Shown here piece by piece: positions 51,245-61,347 of a stretch of DNA of 64,000 nt. The first letter of the stretch is position 1. Each line of letters opens with the position of its first letter. Source of the DNA: an uncultured Collinsella sp. (GTDB lineage Bacteria > Actinomycetota > Coriobacteriia > Coriobacteriales > Coriobacteriaceae); assembly GCA_900541875.1 (NCBI GenBank), contig UQLF01000004.1:50611-114610 (forward strand). Direction: 5' to 3'. The notes beneath the pieces are model-generated. The model worked only from the letters and a program-made list of their open reading frames with translations. It made no database searches and was not told the origin of the DNA. The position numbers and the translations under genes were made by a program.

Positions 51245-51847
51245 ATGAATCTTTCATCCCAGAAGAGCGCGATCGCACTCTCCGCGTCCGCGGCCGCGCT
51301 GCTCATGCCGGTTTCCGCGTTCGCCGAGGACGGCGCTGCCGGTGCGGACATCCTCATCCCTAAGATGGCGGAGTTCATCCCGGCGCTTATCGCCTTCCTG
51401 ATTATCTGGATCGTGCTGGCCAAGGTCGCCCTGCCGGGCATCATGAAGACCATGGAGGAGCGCGGCAAGAAGATCGAGGAGAGCCTCGACGAGGCCGAGA
51501 AGACCAAGCAGGAGGCTATCGCCAAGCGCGCTGAGTCCGACTCGATCGTCACCGACGCCCGTCGTCAGGCTGCCGACATTGTTCTCGAGGCCCGTAAGGA
51601 CGCCGAGTCCGAGCGCGCCCGTATCATCGAGGCTGCTCACAAGGAGGCCGAGGAGATCATCGCCAAGGCCCATACGACCGTCGAGGACGAGCGCAAGTCC
51701 ATCTACGCCGGTGCCGCGAGCTCCATCGCCGACCTGTCCGTTGCCGTCGCCACCAAGATCGTGGGCGAGGCACTCGAGGACGATGCCGAGCAGAAGAAGC
51801 TCATCGAGCGTTACATCCAGGAAGCAGGTAGCCTGAATGCCGACTAG
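51245..51847 (+). CDS. atpF: F0F1 ATP synthase subunit b with signal-like N-terminus
   Basis: A 200-residue peripheral-stalk subunit. After the membrane helix FIPALIAFLIIWIVLAKVALP (about 40-60) there is a long charged coiled coil (KKIEESLDEAEKTKQEAIAK onward) that reaches the F1 head. Residues 1-28 look like a cleavable signal peptide (ALSASAAALLMPVSAFAED), which is not usual in subunit b. The gene starts 15 bases after atpE and overlaps atpH by 11 bases. Confidence 0.93.
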   Translation: MNLSSQKSAIALSASAAALLMPVSAFAEDGAAGADILIPKMAEFIPALIAFLIIWIVLAKVALPGIMKTMEERGKKIEESLDEAEKTKQEAIAKRAESDSIVTDARRQAADIVLEARKDAESERARIIEAAHKEAEEIIAKAHTTVEDERKSIYAGAASSIADLSVAVATKIVGEALEDDAEQKKLIERYIQEAGSLNAD

Positions 51848-52313
51848 CCGCTATCAGGACAAGGTACTCGAGACCTACGCGCGCTCCCTTTTGGAAGCCG
51901 CCAAGGCCGAGAACCATGTGTTCGAGGACCTCGAGATGATCGAGCGTCTGGCTTCTGCCAGCCCCGAGATCATCGCCGTGCTCGACACCATGTCCAAGCG
52001 CGACCAGCTCGACCTTCTTCCCAAGGTGGCAGCTGCCTTTAAGTATGTTGCCGAGGAAGACGAGGATGTAGTGGGCGTGACCGTCACCACGGCGATCCCG
52101 CTCGACGACGAGCTGCGTCAAACCATCACTAAGAAATGCGAGCAGGACTTCGGCCGCAAGGTATTCCTTATCGAGCAGGTCGACCCGTCTATCGTGGGCG
52201 GCCTGGTGCTCGAGGCCCGCGGCGAGCGTCGTGACATTTCCGTCAAGACGCAGCTGCGCATCGCGCAGGAGACCCTCGCAAACTCTGCTAATTCGTACGG
52301 AGGTGAAGCCTAA
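51837..52313 (+). CDS. atpH: F0F1 ATP synthase subunit delta
   Basis: A 158-residue subunit linking the b stalk to the F1 head. The N-terminal helical domain opens YARSLLEAAKAENHVFEDLE, and the C-terminal motif IVGGLVLEARGERRDISVKTQL is the conserved delta/OSCP ending. It is a little shorter than the usual 175-180. The start overlaps atpF, and its TAA overlaps the atpA start by one base, so translation is coupled. Confidence 0.92.
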   Translation: MPTSRYQDKVLETYARSLLEAAKAENHVFEDLEMIERLASASPEIIAVLDTMSKRDQLDLLPKVAAAFKYVAEEDEDVVGVTVTTAIPLDDELRQTITKKCEQDFGRKVFLIEQVDPSIVGGLVLEARGERRDISVKTQLRIAQETLANSANSYGGEA

Positions 52314-53911
52314 TGTCCGAAACCCTCAATGCCCAGGATATCGCCAAGAAACTGCAGGAGCAGCTCACGAGCCTCTCCGCGACGGTCGATACGCATGAGG
52401 TTTCAACGGTCGACGAGGTAGGCGACGGCATCGCGCGCGTCTCCGGCCTCAAGAGCGCCATGGCAGGCGAGCTTCTGGAGTTCAAGAGCTCCGATACCGG
52501 TGAGACCGTCTTCGGCCTTGCCCAGAACCTTGACCGTGACGAGGTCGGCGCCGTTCTGTTTGGTGCCGTCGACTCCATCAAGGAAGGCGACGAGTGCCGC
52601 ACCACTGGCCGCATTATGGATATCCCTGTGAGCCGCGCCATGCTCGGCCGCGTCGTCAATCCGCTCGGCCAGCCCATCGACGGCCTGGGCGACATCGTCG
52701 CCACGCACCGTCGCCCCATCGAGTTCAAGGCCCCCGGCGTCATCGACCGTACCCCGGTGTGTGAGCCGGTTCAGACCGGTCTGCTCGCTATCGACTCCAT
52801 GGTGCCTATTGGCCGCGGTCAGCGTGAGCTCATCATCGGCGACCGTAAGACCGGTAAGACCGCCATCGCCATCGACGCTATCCTCAACCAGCGCGGCAAG
52901 GGCATGGTCTGCATCTATGTCGCCATCGGCCAGAAGGCCTCCACGGTTGCCAACATCCGCGAGACCCTCGCTCAGCACGGTGCGCTCGACTACACCATCA
53001 TCGTTTCGGCCACCGCTGCCGATTCCGCCCCTATGCAGTACATCGCGCCTATGGCCGGTGCCGCTATCGGCGAGTTCTTCATGTACAACGGTGAGGACGG
53101 CAAGCCCGCCAGCGAGACCAACCCCGGTGGCCACGTGCTCGTCATCTACGACGACCTGTCCAAGCAGGCTGTGGCTTACCGTCAGATGTCGCTGACGCTG
53201 CATCGTCCGCCCGGACGCGAGGCCTATCCTGGCGACATCTTCTACCTGCACTCTCGTCTGCTCGAGCGTGCCGTCAAGATGTCCAAGAAGAACGGCTACG
53301 GCTCCATGACGGCACTGCCGATCATCGAGACCCAGGACGGCGACGTCTCGGCCTACATTCCGACCAACGTCATTTCCATTACCGATGGTCAGATCTACCT
53401 GCAGTCTGAGCTCTTCTTCCAGGGCCAGCGCCCGGCAGTCGACGTGGGCATTTCCGTGTCCCGCGTCGGTGGCGACGCGCAGACCAAGGCTATGAAGCAG
53501 GTCGCCGGCAACCTCCGTCTGGACCTCGCTTCGTACCAGGAGCTCGCCGGCTTCACGCAGTTCGGCTCCGACCTCGACGAGGCTACGCAAAAGCAGCTTA
53601 CCCACGGCGCCCGCATGACCGAGCTCCTGAAGCAGCCGCGTTACAAGCCGTTTGAGGTTGGCGAGCAGATCGTTACGCTGTTCGCTGGCAACGAGGGCTT
53701 CCTGGATGACCTGGAGATCGCCGACGTGCTGCCTTTCCGTGCCGAGCTCATCGAGTACATGGACAATGGCTTTGGCTCGCTGCTCGACAAGGTTCGCGCC
53801 AAGAAGATCGATGATGACACCAAGGCTGAGCTCTTGCGCGTCATCGGCGACTTCAAGCAGCAGTTCATGGCCAAGCACCATTCGGATGTTTCTGGATCAG
53901 AGGAGAACTAA
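52313..53911 (+). CDS. atpA: F0F1 ATP synthase subunit alpha
   Basis: A 532-residue regulatory nucleotide-binding subunit. Walker A is GDRKTGKTAIA, the adenine region RGMVCIYVAIGQKAS-like stretch reads GKGMVCIYVAIGQKAS, and the arginine finger region is VGISVSRVGG. The start ATG overlaps the atpH stop as TAATG. Binding site GGAGGTG lies in the end of atpH. Length is slightly above the usual 500-515. Confidence 0.97.
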   Translation: MSETLNAQDIAKKLQEQLTSLSATVDTHEVSTVDEVGDGIARVSGLKSAMAGELLEFKSSDTGETVFGLAQNLDRDEVGAVLFGAVDSIKEGDECRTTGRIMDIPVSRAMLGRVVNPLGQPIDGLGDIVATHRRPIEFKAPGVIDRTPVCEPVQTGLLAIDSMVPIGRGQRELIIGDRKTGKTAIAIDAILNQRGKGMVCIYVAIGQKASTVANIRETLAQHGALDYTIIVSATAADSAPMQYIAPMAGAAIGEFFMYNGEDGKPASETNPGGHVLVIYDDLSKQAVAYRQMSLTLHRPPGREAYPGDIFYLHSRLLERAVKMSKKNGYGSMTALPIIETQDGDVSAYIPTNVISITDGQIYLQSELFFQGQRPAVDVGISVSRVGGDAQTKAMKQVAGNLRLDLASYQELAGFTQFGSDLDEATQKQLTHGARMTELLKQPRYKPFEVGEQIVTLFAGNEGFLDDLEIADVLPFRAELIEYMDNGFGSLLDKVRAKKIDDDTKAELLRVIGDFKQQFMAKHHSDVSGSEEN

Positions 53912-53916
53912 GCCCC

Positions 53917-54824
53917 ATGGCCAACCTTCGCGACATTAAGAAGCGAATCTCCTCGGTTACCACGACCAAGCAGATCACGCGCACGATGGAGATGGTCTCT
54001 ACGGCCAAGATCCGTCGTGCCCTCGATCGCTCCAAGCAGGCCGAGCCCTATAAGGAGGCGCTGACCGACGTCATGTTGACGGTCGCCGGCGACGCCTCCT
54101 GTTCGGGCACCGATCCCATGCTGCAGAAGCATGAGAGCGTCAAGCATGGCCTGATTGTCGTTATTGCCTCGGACCGCGGCCTTGCCGGCGGTTTCAATAC
54201 GACGGTGGAGCGCACGGCCGAAAAGCTCGCCGCTTCTTGGGCGAACGACGGCATCGAGTGCGAGATCATCGCGTGTGGGCGCAAACCGGCCACGTATTTC
54301 CGTGACCGCGCAAACGTCGTCATGCACTTTGAGGGCAACTCCTCTGAGCCCGATTTCAATCAGGCCCGCATGATCTCCTCTCATATCTGCGATGCGTATC
54401 GTGCCGGTGAGCTTGACCGTGTCGAGCTTGTCTACCACCACGCCAAGAACCGCGTGGATCAGGAGCTTCGCGTCGAGCATCTGTTGCCGCTCGACCCCGA
54501 GATGATCGCTATGGCCCACGGTCCGCGTAAGAACGAGACCGACGCCCCTAAGCGCATCTCGTCCACGTTCGAGTTCGTGCCCTCTCCCGAGCATGTTCTC
54601 GGCAAGCTTGTGCCGTCTTATATCCTGACGGTCATCTACCAGGCCCTGATCGATTCGGCGGCTGCCGAGCAGGGTGCACGCCGCAAGGCCATGCACTCCG
54701 CGACGGAAAACGCCACCGCGATCATCTCGACCCTTACCCGCACGTATAGTCGCGTGCGCCAGGCTTCGATCACGACCGAGATTAACGAGATCGTCGGCGG
54801 AGCCTCAGCATTGGAGGAACAGTA

Positions 54825-54825
<1 letters not shown>
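53917..54825 (+). CDS. atpG: F0F1 ATP synthase subunit gamma
   Basis: A 302-residue central rotor subunit. The N-terminal coiled coil begins ANLRDIKKRISSVTTTKQIT and continues MEMVSTAKIRRA; the C-terminal partner helix is MHSATENATAIISTLTRTYSR followed by RQASITTEINEIVGGASAL. Start ATG 53917 lies five bases after atpA, with AGGAG in the end of that gene. The stop overlaps the atpD start. Confidence 0.96.
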
Positions 54826-56279
<1,454 letters not shown>

Positions 56280-56282
56280 GTT

Positions 56283-56675
56283 ATGCGTATCCGCATCGTG
56301 TGCCCCGTGAGCTGCGCCTATGAGGGCGACGCTGCGTTTGTGTCGATTCCGTCCACGGATGGCGAGTTTGGCGTTCTGCCTGCTCACTCCAGCGAGATCT
56401 GCACGATCGACCGCGGTTACGTTCGCGTTTCCGATAAGGCCATGGGCACTGTCGACCACACGTTTGCCGTGGCCGGCGGCTATGCCCAGGTTGCGGACGA
56501 TGTCGTGACCGTTCTCGCCGAGCGCGCTTGCGATTTGGCGACCGTCGATGCCGACAAGCTTAAAGCTGATATTCAAGGTTTTGAAGAGAAGCTGGGTAAT
56601 TTGTCGGAGGATGATGCACGCCGCGCCTACCTCTATAATGAAATCGCATGGTGTAAGCTCAAGCTTGCCCAATAG
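56283..56675 (+). CDS. atpC: F0F1 ATP synthase subunit epsilon
   Basis: A 130-residue rotor subunit. The beta-sandwich contains FVSIPSTDGEFGVLPAHS and FAVAGGYAQVADDVVTVLAERA, typical of epsilon. The C-terminal two-helix part (DADKLKADIQGFEEKLGN onward), which can brake ATP hydrolysis, is present. It ends the operon three bases after atpD and 36 bases before a strong terminator. Confidence 0.95.
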   Translation: MRIRIVCPVSCAYEGDAAFVSIPSTDGEFGVLPAHSSEICTIDRGYVRVSDKAMGTVDHTFAVAGGYAQVADDVVTVLAERACDLATVDADKLKADIQGFEEKLGNLSEDDARRAYLYNEIAWCKLKLAQ

Positions 56676-56711
56676 TCAAACGATTTAGCGTTCGACCATT
56701 TGCGAACACAT

Positions 56712-56750
56712 CATGCCCGGGATGGCCCAGCCACCCCGGGCATGCTTTTT
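56712..56750 (+). terminator. Terminator of the ATP synthase operon
   Basis: A perfect 10-base stem CATGCCCGGG/CCCGGGCATG with a 13-base loop is followed by CTTTTT, between atpC and murA. Confidence 0.85.
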
Positions 56751-56763
56751 GAAAGGGTAGACC

Positions 56764-58047
56764 TTGGATATTATCCGCGTTGAGGGTGGCCACGCCATCG
56801 GAGGCTCCGTGCCCGTCTCGGGTGCCAAGAACTCCGCGCTCAAACTCATGGCGGCAACGCTTCTGGCGCCGGGCAAGACGACGCTGCAGAACGTGCCCGA
56901 TATTTCCGATGTTCACGTGATGGGCAAGGTGCTCAAGGGCATGGGCGCTACGATCGATGTTCTCGACGAGCACACGCTCGAGATTGATACCTCTCAGGTC
57001 GATTCTTGGGAGGCCCCCTACGAGCTCGTTGCCAAGATGCGTGCTTCCACCGCCGTCATGGGACCCCTGCTGGGCCGCTTCCATCGCGCCAAGATTGCCA
57101 TGCCGGGCGGCTGCAACCTGGGTGCTCGCAAGATCGATATGCACATTCTGGGTCTCGAGGCCCTGGGCGTTGAGTTTGATACCGCCCACGGTTACATCAA
57201 CGCCAATGCGCCCCAAGGTCTGCGCGGTACCACCGTCACGCTCGAGTTCGCCAGCGTCGGTGCGACCGAGAACCTCATCATGGCCTCTGTGCGCGCACAG
57301 GGCACCACGGTTATCGACAATGCCGCCCGCGAGCCCGAGATTGTCGATCTCGCCAACATGCTCAACGAGATGGGCGCCAAGATTGTTGGCGCCGGCACGC
57401 CCGTCGTGACTATCGAAGGCGTGGAAGAGCTCCATCCTGTTACCCATCGCGTAGTAGGCGACCGCATCGAGGCCGGTACCTTTATCGTTGCCGGTGCGTT
57501 GATGGCCGACGATCGCGGTGTCGATGTCACGGGCTTTTGCCCCATTCACTTGGGCATGGTGCTCAAGAAGATGGAGCTCATGGGTATCGATTGCGAGCGC
57601 GTCGAGGATGGTGTCCATGTGAACCGTGCCGAGCGTATCAAGCCGGTCGACATCCAGACGCTTCCGTTCCCCGGCTTCCCGACGGACATGCAGGCGCAGA
57701 TTATGGTACTCTCCGCCCTTGCCGACGGCAGTTCCGTTATTACCGAGAACATCTTCGAGAATCGCTTTATGTTTGCCTCTGAGCTGGTGCGCATGGGTGC
57801 CGACATTCGTATCGAGAGTCATCATGCCATGATTCATGGCGTCAAGGGCTTCTCGGGCGCACAGGTTACCTCGCCCGATCTGCGTGGCGGAGCGGCCCTC
57901 GTCGTAGCGGGCTTGATCGCCGACGGGACGACCGAGGTTTCGGCTATCCATCACATCAAGCGCGGCTACGAGCAGTTTGTCGAAAAGCTGCAGGCGCTCG
58001 GCGCGCATGTCGAGCATGCTACCGTCCCCGATCCCGTCATCTACTAA
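56764..58047 (+). CDS. murA: UDP-N-acetylglucosamine 1-carboxyvinyltransferase
   Basis: A 427-residue enzyme for the first committed step of peptidoglycan synthesis (EPSP synthase fold). Conserved Lys22 is in SGAKNSALK, and the catalytic, fosfomycin-sensitive Cys117 is in MPGGCNLGARKID. The start is TTG 56764, with GAAAGGGTAG upstream; the usual family opening (DIIRVEGGH) begins right there, so no ATG fits. A weak TTG start may keep levels low. It follows atpC, a common order. Confidence 0.95.
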   Translation: MDIIRVEGGHAIGGSVPVSGAKNSALKLMAATLLAPGKTTLQNVPDISDVHVMGKVLKGMGATIDVLDEHTLEIDTSQVDSWEAPYELVAKMRASTAVMGPLLGRFHRAKIAMPGGCNLGARKIDMHILGLEALGVEFDTAHGYINANAPQGLRGTTVTLEFASVGATENLIMASVRAQGTTVIDNAAREPEIVDLANMLNEMGAKIVGAGTPVVTIEGVEELHPVTHRVVGDRIEAGTFIVAGALMADDRGVDVTGFCPIHLGMVLKKMELMGIDCERVEDGVHVNRAERIKPVDIQTLPFPGFPTDMQAQIMVLSALADGSSVITENIFENRFMFASELVRMGADIRIESHHAMIHGVKGFSGAQVTSPDLRGGAALVVAGLIADGTTEVSAIHHIKRGYEQFVEKLQALGAHVEHATVPDPVIY

Positions 58048-58059
58048 TACAGGTTGCCT

Positions 58060-59295
58060 ATGTTTAATAAAAAGCCCCTCGCGGATACCACCGCCCGAAG
58101 ACCCTCAACTGGTGCGCAGGCCAAGATCTACAGTCGCGATAACGTGGCTCGCTATTCCGAGCGCGCTCGTCAACGTCGTCGTAGCCACACGATTCGTCAC
58201 GTCGCGCTCATTGTCGTGCTTGGCGTGCTGCTGAGTGCCACTACCGCTGCCGGCCTGTGGTTTGCCACCATTATGGGCAAGCTCGGCGATTCTAATGTCA
58301 TTACCGACAATCTGCGTCGGGTTCTGGTTGACACCGATGAGGCAAAGGATCCGTTCTACGTGCTGCTTCTTGGCACCGACGGCCGTCCGGGCGAGGATAC
58401 GTATCGTGCCGACTCGATTATCCTGGCACGCATCGACCCCACGCAAAAGCAGGCGACGCTCATTTCCGTTCCGCGCGACACCAAGGTCGAGTACAAGGGC
58501 GAGACCATGAAGATCAACGCCTGCCATACCGTTGGCGGCGCCGAGGCCATGGTCGAGGCGGTCAACGAGCTGTGCGGTGTTCAGATTTCCCACTATGCCG
58601 AGGTCAGCTTCGACGGTATGCAGGCGCTGATTGATTCGGTTGGCGGTATCGACATTAACGCAACCGATGATGTTGACGACCCCGAGCACCTGGATATTAA
58701 GATTACCGCTGGCCAGCAGCATATGGACGGTGCCACCGCCCTTACCTATGCCCGCTGCCGCTACACCTATGCCGACGGCGATTACACGCGCATGCGCCAC
58801 CAGCGTCAGGTGCTTGGCGCCCTTGCCAACCAGATTCTCAATAACTTCGATGCCACGAAGATCTTTGGCCTGGTTAATTCGCTGTCCGATATGCTCGTAA
58901 CCGATATGAGCGTTCAGGATATCGTGGCTACGGTCAACGCCATGCGCGGTATGGATGTCGACGGTATCTACTCGGCCAACCTGCCTTCGTACGCCGACGA
59001 CAGCACCATGATCGACGGTGTGAGCTACGTCTTTGTCTACGAGGACGAGCTCAAGGAAATGATGGAGCGCGTCGATGCTGGCAAGGATCCCAAGGGTCCC
59101 AACACCATGGGTCTTTCCGACGGTTCCAGCTCTACGATCGGCGACCTGAACAACAACACGTCTGACGACTACGCAAACGGTACCGCAACCTCATCGGTCA
59201 GCTCTGACGATTCCGATGACTCAGGCGATTCGAGCGATTCGGACTACTACGAAGAGCCCACCGGCGACGGTAACGGCTACGAGGCCAACTACTAA
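58060..59295 (+). CDS. LCP-family cell-wall polymer ligase
   Basis: A 411-residue LytR-CpsA-Psr protein. One N-terminal membrane helix (HVALIVVLGVLLSATTAAGLW, about 47-67) anchors it outside. The LCP domain shows LLLGTDGRPGEDTYRADSIIL, ISVPRDTKV, DSVGGIDI and ALTYARCRYTYADGDYTRMRHQRQVL, including the Arg and Asp residues that handle the polyprenyl pyrophosphate. Such enzymes attach wall glycopolymers to peptidoglycan. The tail (about 355-411) is rich in Ser, Asp and Asn and probably unstructured. Start ATG 58060 has only a weak AGG upstream. It follows murA by 12 bases and is probably co-expressed. Confidence 0.92.
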   Translation: MFNKKPLADTTARRPSTGAQAKIYSRDNVARYSERARQRRRSHTIRHVALIVVLGVLLSATTAAGLWFATIMGKLGDSNVITDNLRRVLVDTDEAKDPFYVLLLGTDGRPGEDTYRADSIILARIDPTQKQATLISVPRDTKVEYKGETMKINACHTVGGAEAMVEAVNELCGVQISHYAEVSFDGMQALIDSVGGIDINATDDVDDPEHLDIKITAGQQHMDGATALTYARCRYTYADGDYTRMRHQRQVLGALANQILNNFDATKIFGLVNSLSDMLVTDMSVQDIVATVNAMRGMDVDGIYSANLPSYADDSTMIDGVSYVFVYEDELKEMMERVDAGKDPKGPNTMGLSDGSSSTIGDLNNNTSDDYANGTATSSVSSDDSDDSGDSSDSDYYEEPTGDGNGYEANY

Positions 59296-59450
59296 GTTAC
59301 GGCGTTTTACCAAACGCCGTAACGGCTCGACGCTGCGCGCCGTCCAAGGCGACAATTTGTCATTCAAAAGGCAGGGCATGACCAGAAGGTCAATGCCCTG
59401 CCTTTTTCATGCCAACTTGTTCGCCTTGGACGGCGCTCGCTGACGTTGGC
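59296..59450. repeat. Composite nested palindrome, copy R3
   Basis: It begins on the base after the LCP stop TAA with the TTACGGCG hairpin (59296-59323), then outer arms GCCGTCCAAGGCGA and complement, and the inner hairpin (59368-59404) with arms AAGGCAGGGCAT. Compared with R2, changes in one arm are matched in the other. Confidence 0.88.
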
Positions 59451-59485
59451 TCAACCTGCGGTGCTGACTACTCCCCTTGCACCAA

Positions 59486-59520
59486 AAACCGCCCCGTTCT
59501 CGGTTGAGGACGGGGCGGTT
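59486..59520 (-). terminator. Terminator of pepT
   Basis: On the minus strand AACCGCCCCGTC pairs with AACGGGGCGGTT and is followed by TTTT, 27 bases past the pepT stop. Confidence 0.8.
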
Positions 59521-59546
59521 CATCTTTTGGGCTTATGCAGCCAGTC

Positions 59547-60794
59547 TTATGCGAAACGGGCGACGAGCTCCTGCAGGACGTCGGTCATCTTGACGAGTGA
59601 GTTGACCGGGACGAACTCGTTGACGCCGTGGTAGCAATAGCCGCCGGTGGAAAGGTTGGGGCAGGGCAGACCGCGGAACGACAGCTGAGCGCCGTCGGTG
59701 CCGCCACGAATTGGCAGCACTTGGGGCTCAACGCCGCAGGCAAGGTAGGCTTCCTTGGCAACATCAATAAGCTCGGGATAGTCACGAACGATCTCGGCCA
59801 TATTTCGATACTGCTGCTTAATCTCGACCGTCACGCGCTCCTCACCCAGACGCTGGTTGAGCATCGAGGCGGCGGCATCAATAAGGTCGAGTTTCTGCTG
59901 GAACTTGGCGGCGTCATGGTCGCGGACGATATAGCGCGCTGTGGCGTGATCGACGGTCGCAGATACACCCTCAAGGTGATAAAAGCCCTCGTAGCCTTCC
60001 GTATACTCCGGGCGCTGCACGTAGGGGAGCAACGCGTTGAAGTCGCAGAACAGATTGCCTGCGTTGACCATACGGCCTTTGGCGTCGCCCGGGTGGATGG
60101 ACTGGCCCTCAAAGCGGACGGTCACCTCGGCGGCGTTAAAGCACTCCCACTCCAGCTCGCCGATGGGGCCGCCGTCGACCGTGTAGGCGTACTTGCAGCC
60201 AAAGGTATCGATATCCAACAGCTCGGCTCCGTGGCCGATCTCCTCGTCAGGGCAGAAGCAAATGCCGAGTGCGGGATGGGGCAGAGAAGGGTCCTGAGCG
60301 ATACGCGCGACAAGTGACATGATCTCGGCGACGCCTGCCTTGTCGTCCGCGCCCAGCAGCGTGGTGCCATCGCTGCAGACCAGGTCCTCACCCGCGAGGT
60401 CGTTCAGGGCAGGAAGCTTGGCGGTACTCATGGCAACGGGCTTACCGTCAACCGTGCCGCAGACCAGGTCGCCGCCTTCGTAGTGTACGATGTGCGGCTT
60501 CACGCCGGCACCCGGTGCAACTTCGGTGGTGTCGAGATGGGCGATCAGGCCCAGGGCGGGCTTGTCCTCAGCGCCCGCACTTGCGGGGATATGCGCGCAG
60601 ACATAGGCGTGCTCGGTCACGTGGGCATCTTCCGCACCAAGCTCGCGCAGCTCTTCAGCCAGCACGTTGGCAAGGTCAAACTGAACGGCGCTCGAGGGTA
60701 CCTGGTCGCAGTTTGCATCCTCGGACTGCGTGTTGATCTGGACGTAGCGCAAAAAGCGCTCGAGGACATCGGGGTTCGTGGTGGTGTTTTCCAT
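59547..60794 (-). CDS. pepT: Peptidase T (tripeptide aminopeptidase)
   Basis: A 415-residue M20B zinc peptidase that releases the N-terminal residue of tripeptides. Metal ligands are in GLIAHLDTTEVAPG and LLGADDKAGVAEIM, the catalytic Glu pair in CFCPDEEIGHGAE, then VDGG and IRGGTDGAQLSFRGLPCPNL, all PepT-like. Start ATG 60794 has GGAGCGGTC upstream; the longer frame to 60890 has no binding site. The C-terminal GYCYHGVNEFVPV is also standard. It is divergent from the DtxR-like regulator across a 120-base region holding a palindrome. Confidence 0.95.
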   Translation of the reverse strand: MENTTTNPDVLERFLRYVQINTQSEDANCDQVPSSAVQFDLANVLAEELRELGAEDAHVTEHAYVCAHIPASAGAEDKPALGLIAHLDTTEVAPGAGVKPHIVHYEGGDLVCGTVDGKPVAMSTAKLPALNDLAGEDLVCSDGTTLLGADDKAGVAEIMSLVARIAQDPSLPHPALGICFCPDEEIGHGAELLDIDTFGCKYAYTVDGGPIGELEWECFNAAEVTVRFEGQSIHPGDAKGRMVNAGNLFCDFNALLPYVQRPEYTEGYEGFYHLEGVSATVDHATARYIVRDHDAAKFQQKLDLIDAAASMLNQRLGEERVTVEIKQQYRNMAEIVRDYPELIDVAKEAYLACGVEPQVLPIRGGTDGAQLSFRGLPCPNLSTGGYCYHGVNEFVPVNSLVKMTDVLQELVARFA

Positions 60795-60842
60795 AAAGAC
60801 CGCTCCAATCTTGGTCGTCGTGTGCAACAAGAACTCTAGCAC

Positions 60843-60860
60843 GGTATGCCACGGCATACC
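60843..60860. promoter_or_regulatory. Candidate DtxR/MntR-type operator
   Basis: GGTATGCC and GGCATACC form a perfect 8-base inverted repeat with a two-base centre. It ends 18 bases before a TAGAAT (60878-60883) that could be the -10 of the regulator gene, so it overlaps the expected -35. Size and TGCC/GGCA core fit the boxes of this repressor family. Confidence 0.6.
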
Positions 60861-60914
60861 GCGACGCTTGGATGGGGTAGAATCAGCCATTGAATGCAGA
60901 AGGGACGGAAGATC

Positions 60915-61337
60915 ATGGATACGACAATTAGCTCGCGCGAACTACATCTGACGGTGGCGAACGAAGACTACTTGGAGTGCATGGTTCGCATTGAAAGCGA
61001 AGAGGGGGAAACCAACGGCGTGCGATCGGTCGACATCGCGCAGCGCCTTGGCGTCTCCAAGGCATCGGTCAATAAAGCGGTTTCGGCGCTCAAGGCATCC
61101 GAACTTGTCGAGCAATCGCACTACGGCAAGGTAGTCCTGACCGATCGCGGCCGCGAGGTTGGTACGGCTATCTGGTACCGTCATCGCCTCATCCGCACGT
61201 TTTTGGTTCAGGAGCTCGGTGTCGAATTTGAGCGAGCCGATTCCGAGGCCTGCATGATGGAGCATGCGCTATCCGAGGACACGATGAGCCGCTGGCTCGC
61301 CTATCTCGAAAAGCAGGGAATCAGCGTCGAGGAATAG
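60915..61337 (+). CDS. DtxR/MntR-family metal-dependent repressor
   Basis: A 140-residue metalloregulator. The N-terminal winged helix contains VRSVDIAQRLGVSKASVNKAVSALK, and the dimerisation part follows, without the SH3-like third domain, as in MntR. By alignment in my head, metal ligands are Asp18, Glu21, His90, Cys113, Glu116 and His117. Asp18 is MntR-like, while the Cys-x-x-Glu-His is DtxR-like, so metal choice (Mn or Fe) is open. Start ATG 60915 has GACGGAAGATC upstream. The palindrome at 60843 suggests autoregulation. Confidence 0.88.
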   Translation: MDTTISSRELHLTVANEDYLECMVRIESEEGETNGVRSVDIAQRLGVSKASVNKAVSALKASELVEQSHYGKVVLTDRGREVGTAIWYRHRLIRTFLVQELGVEFERADSEACMMEHALSEDTMSRWLAYLEKQGISVEE

Positions 61338-61347
61338 CGGGATATAT

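Noticed and set aside
52403..53881. A 492-codon frame opposite atpA, and similar ones opposite atpD and glpX-like positions
   Set aside because: The plus-strand genes are certain housekeeping genes. The antisense frames have no motifs.
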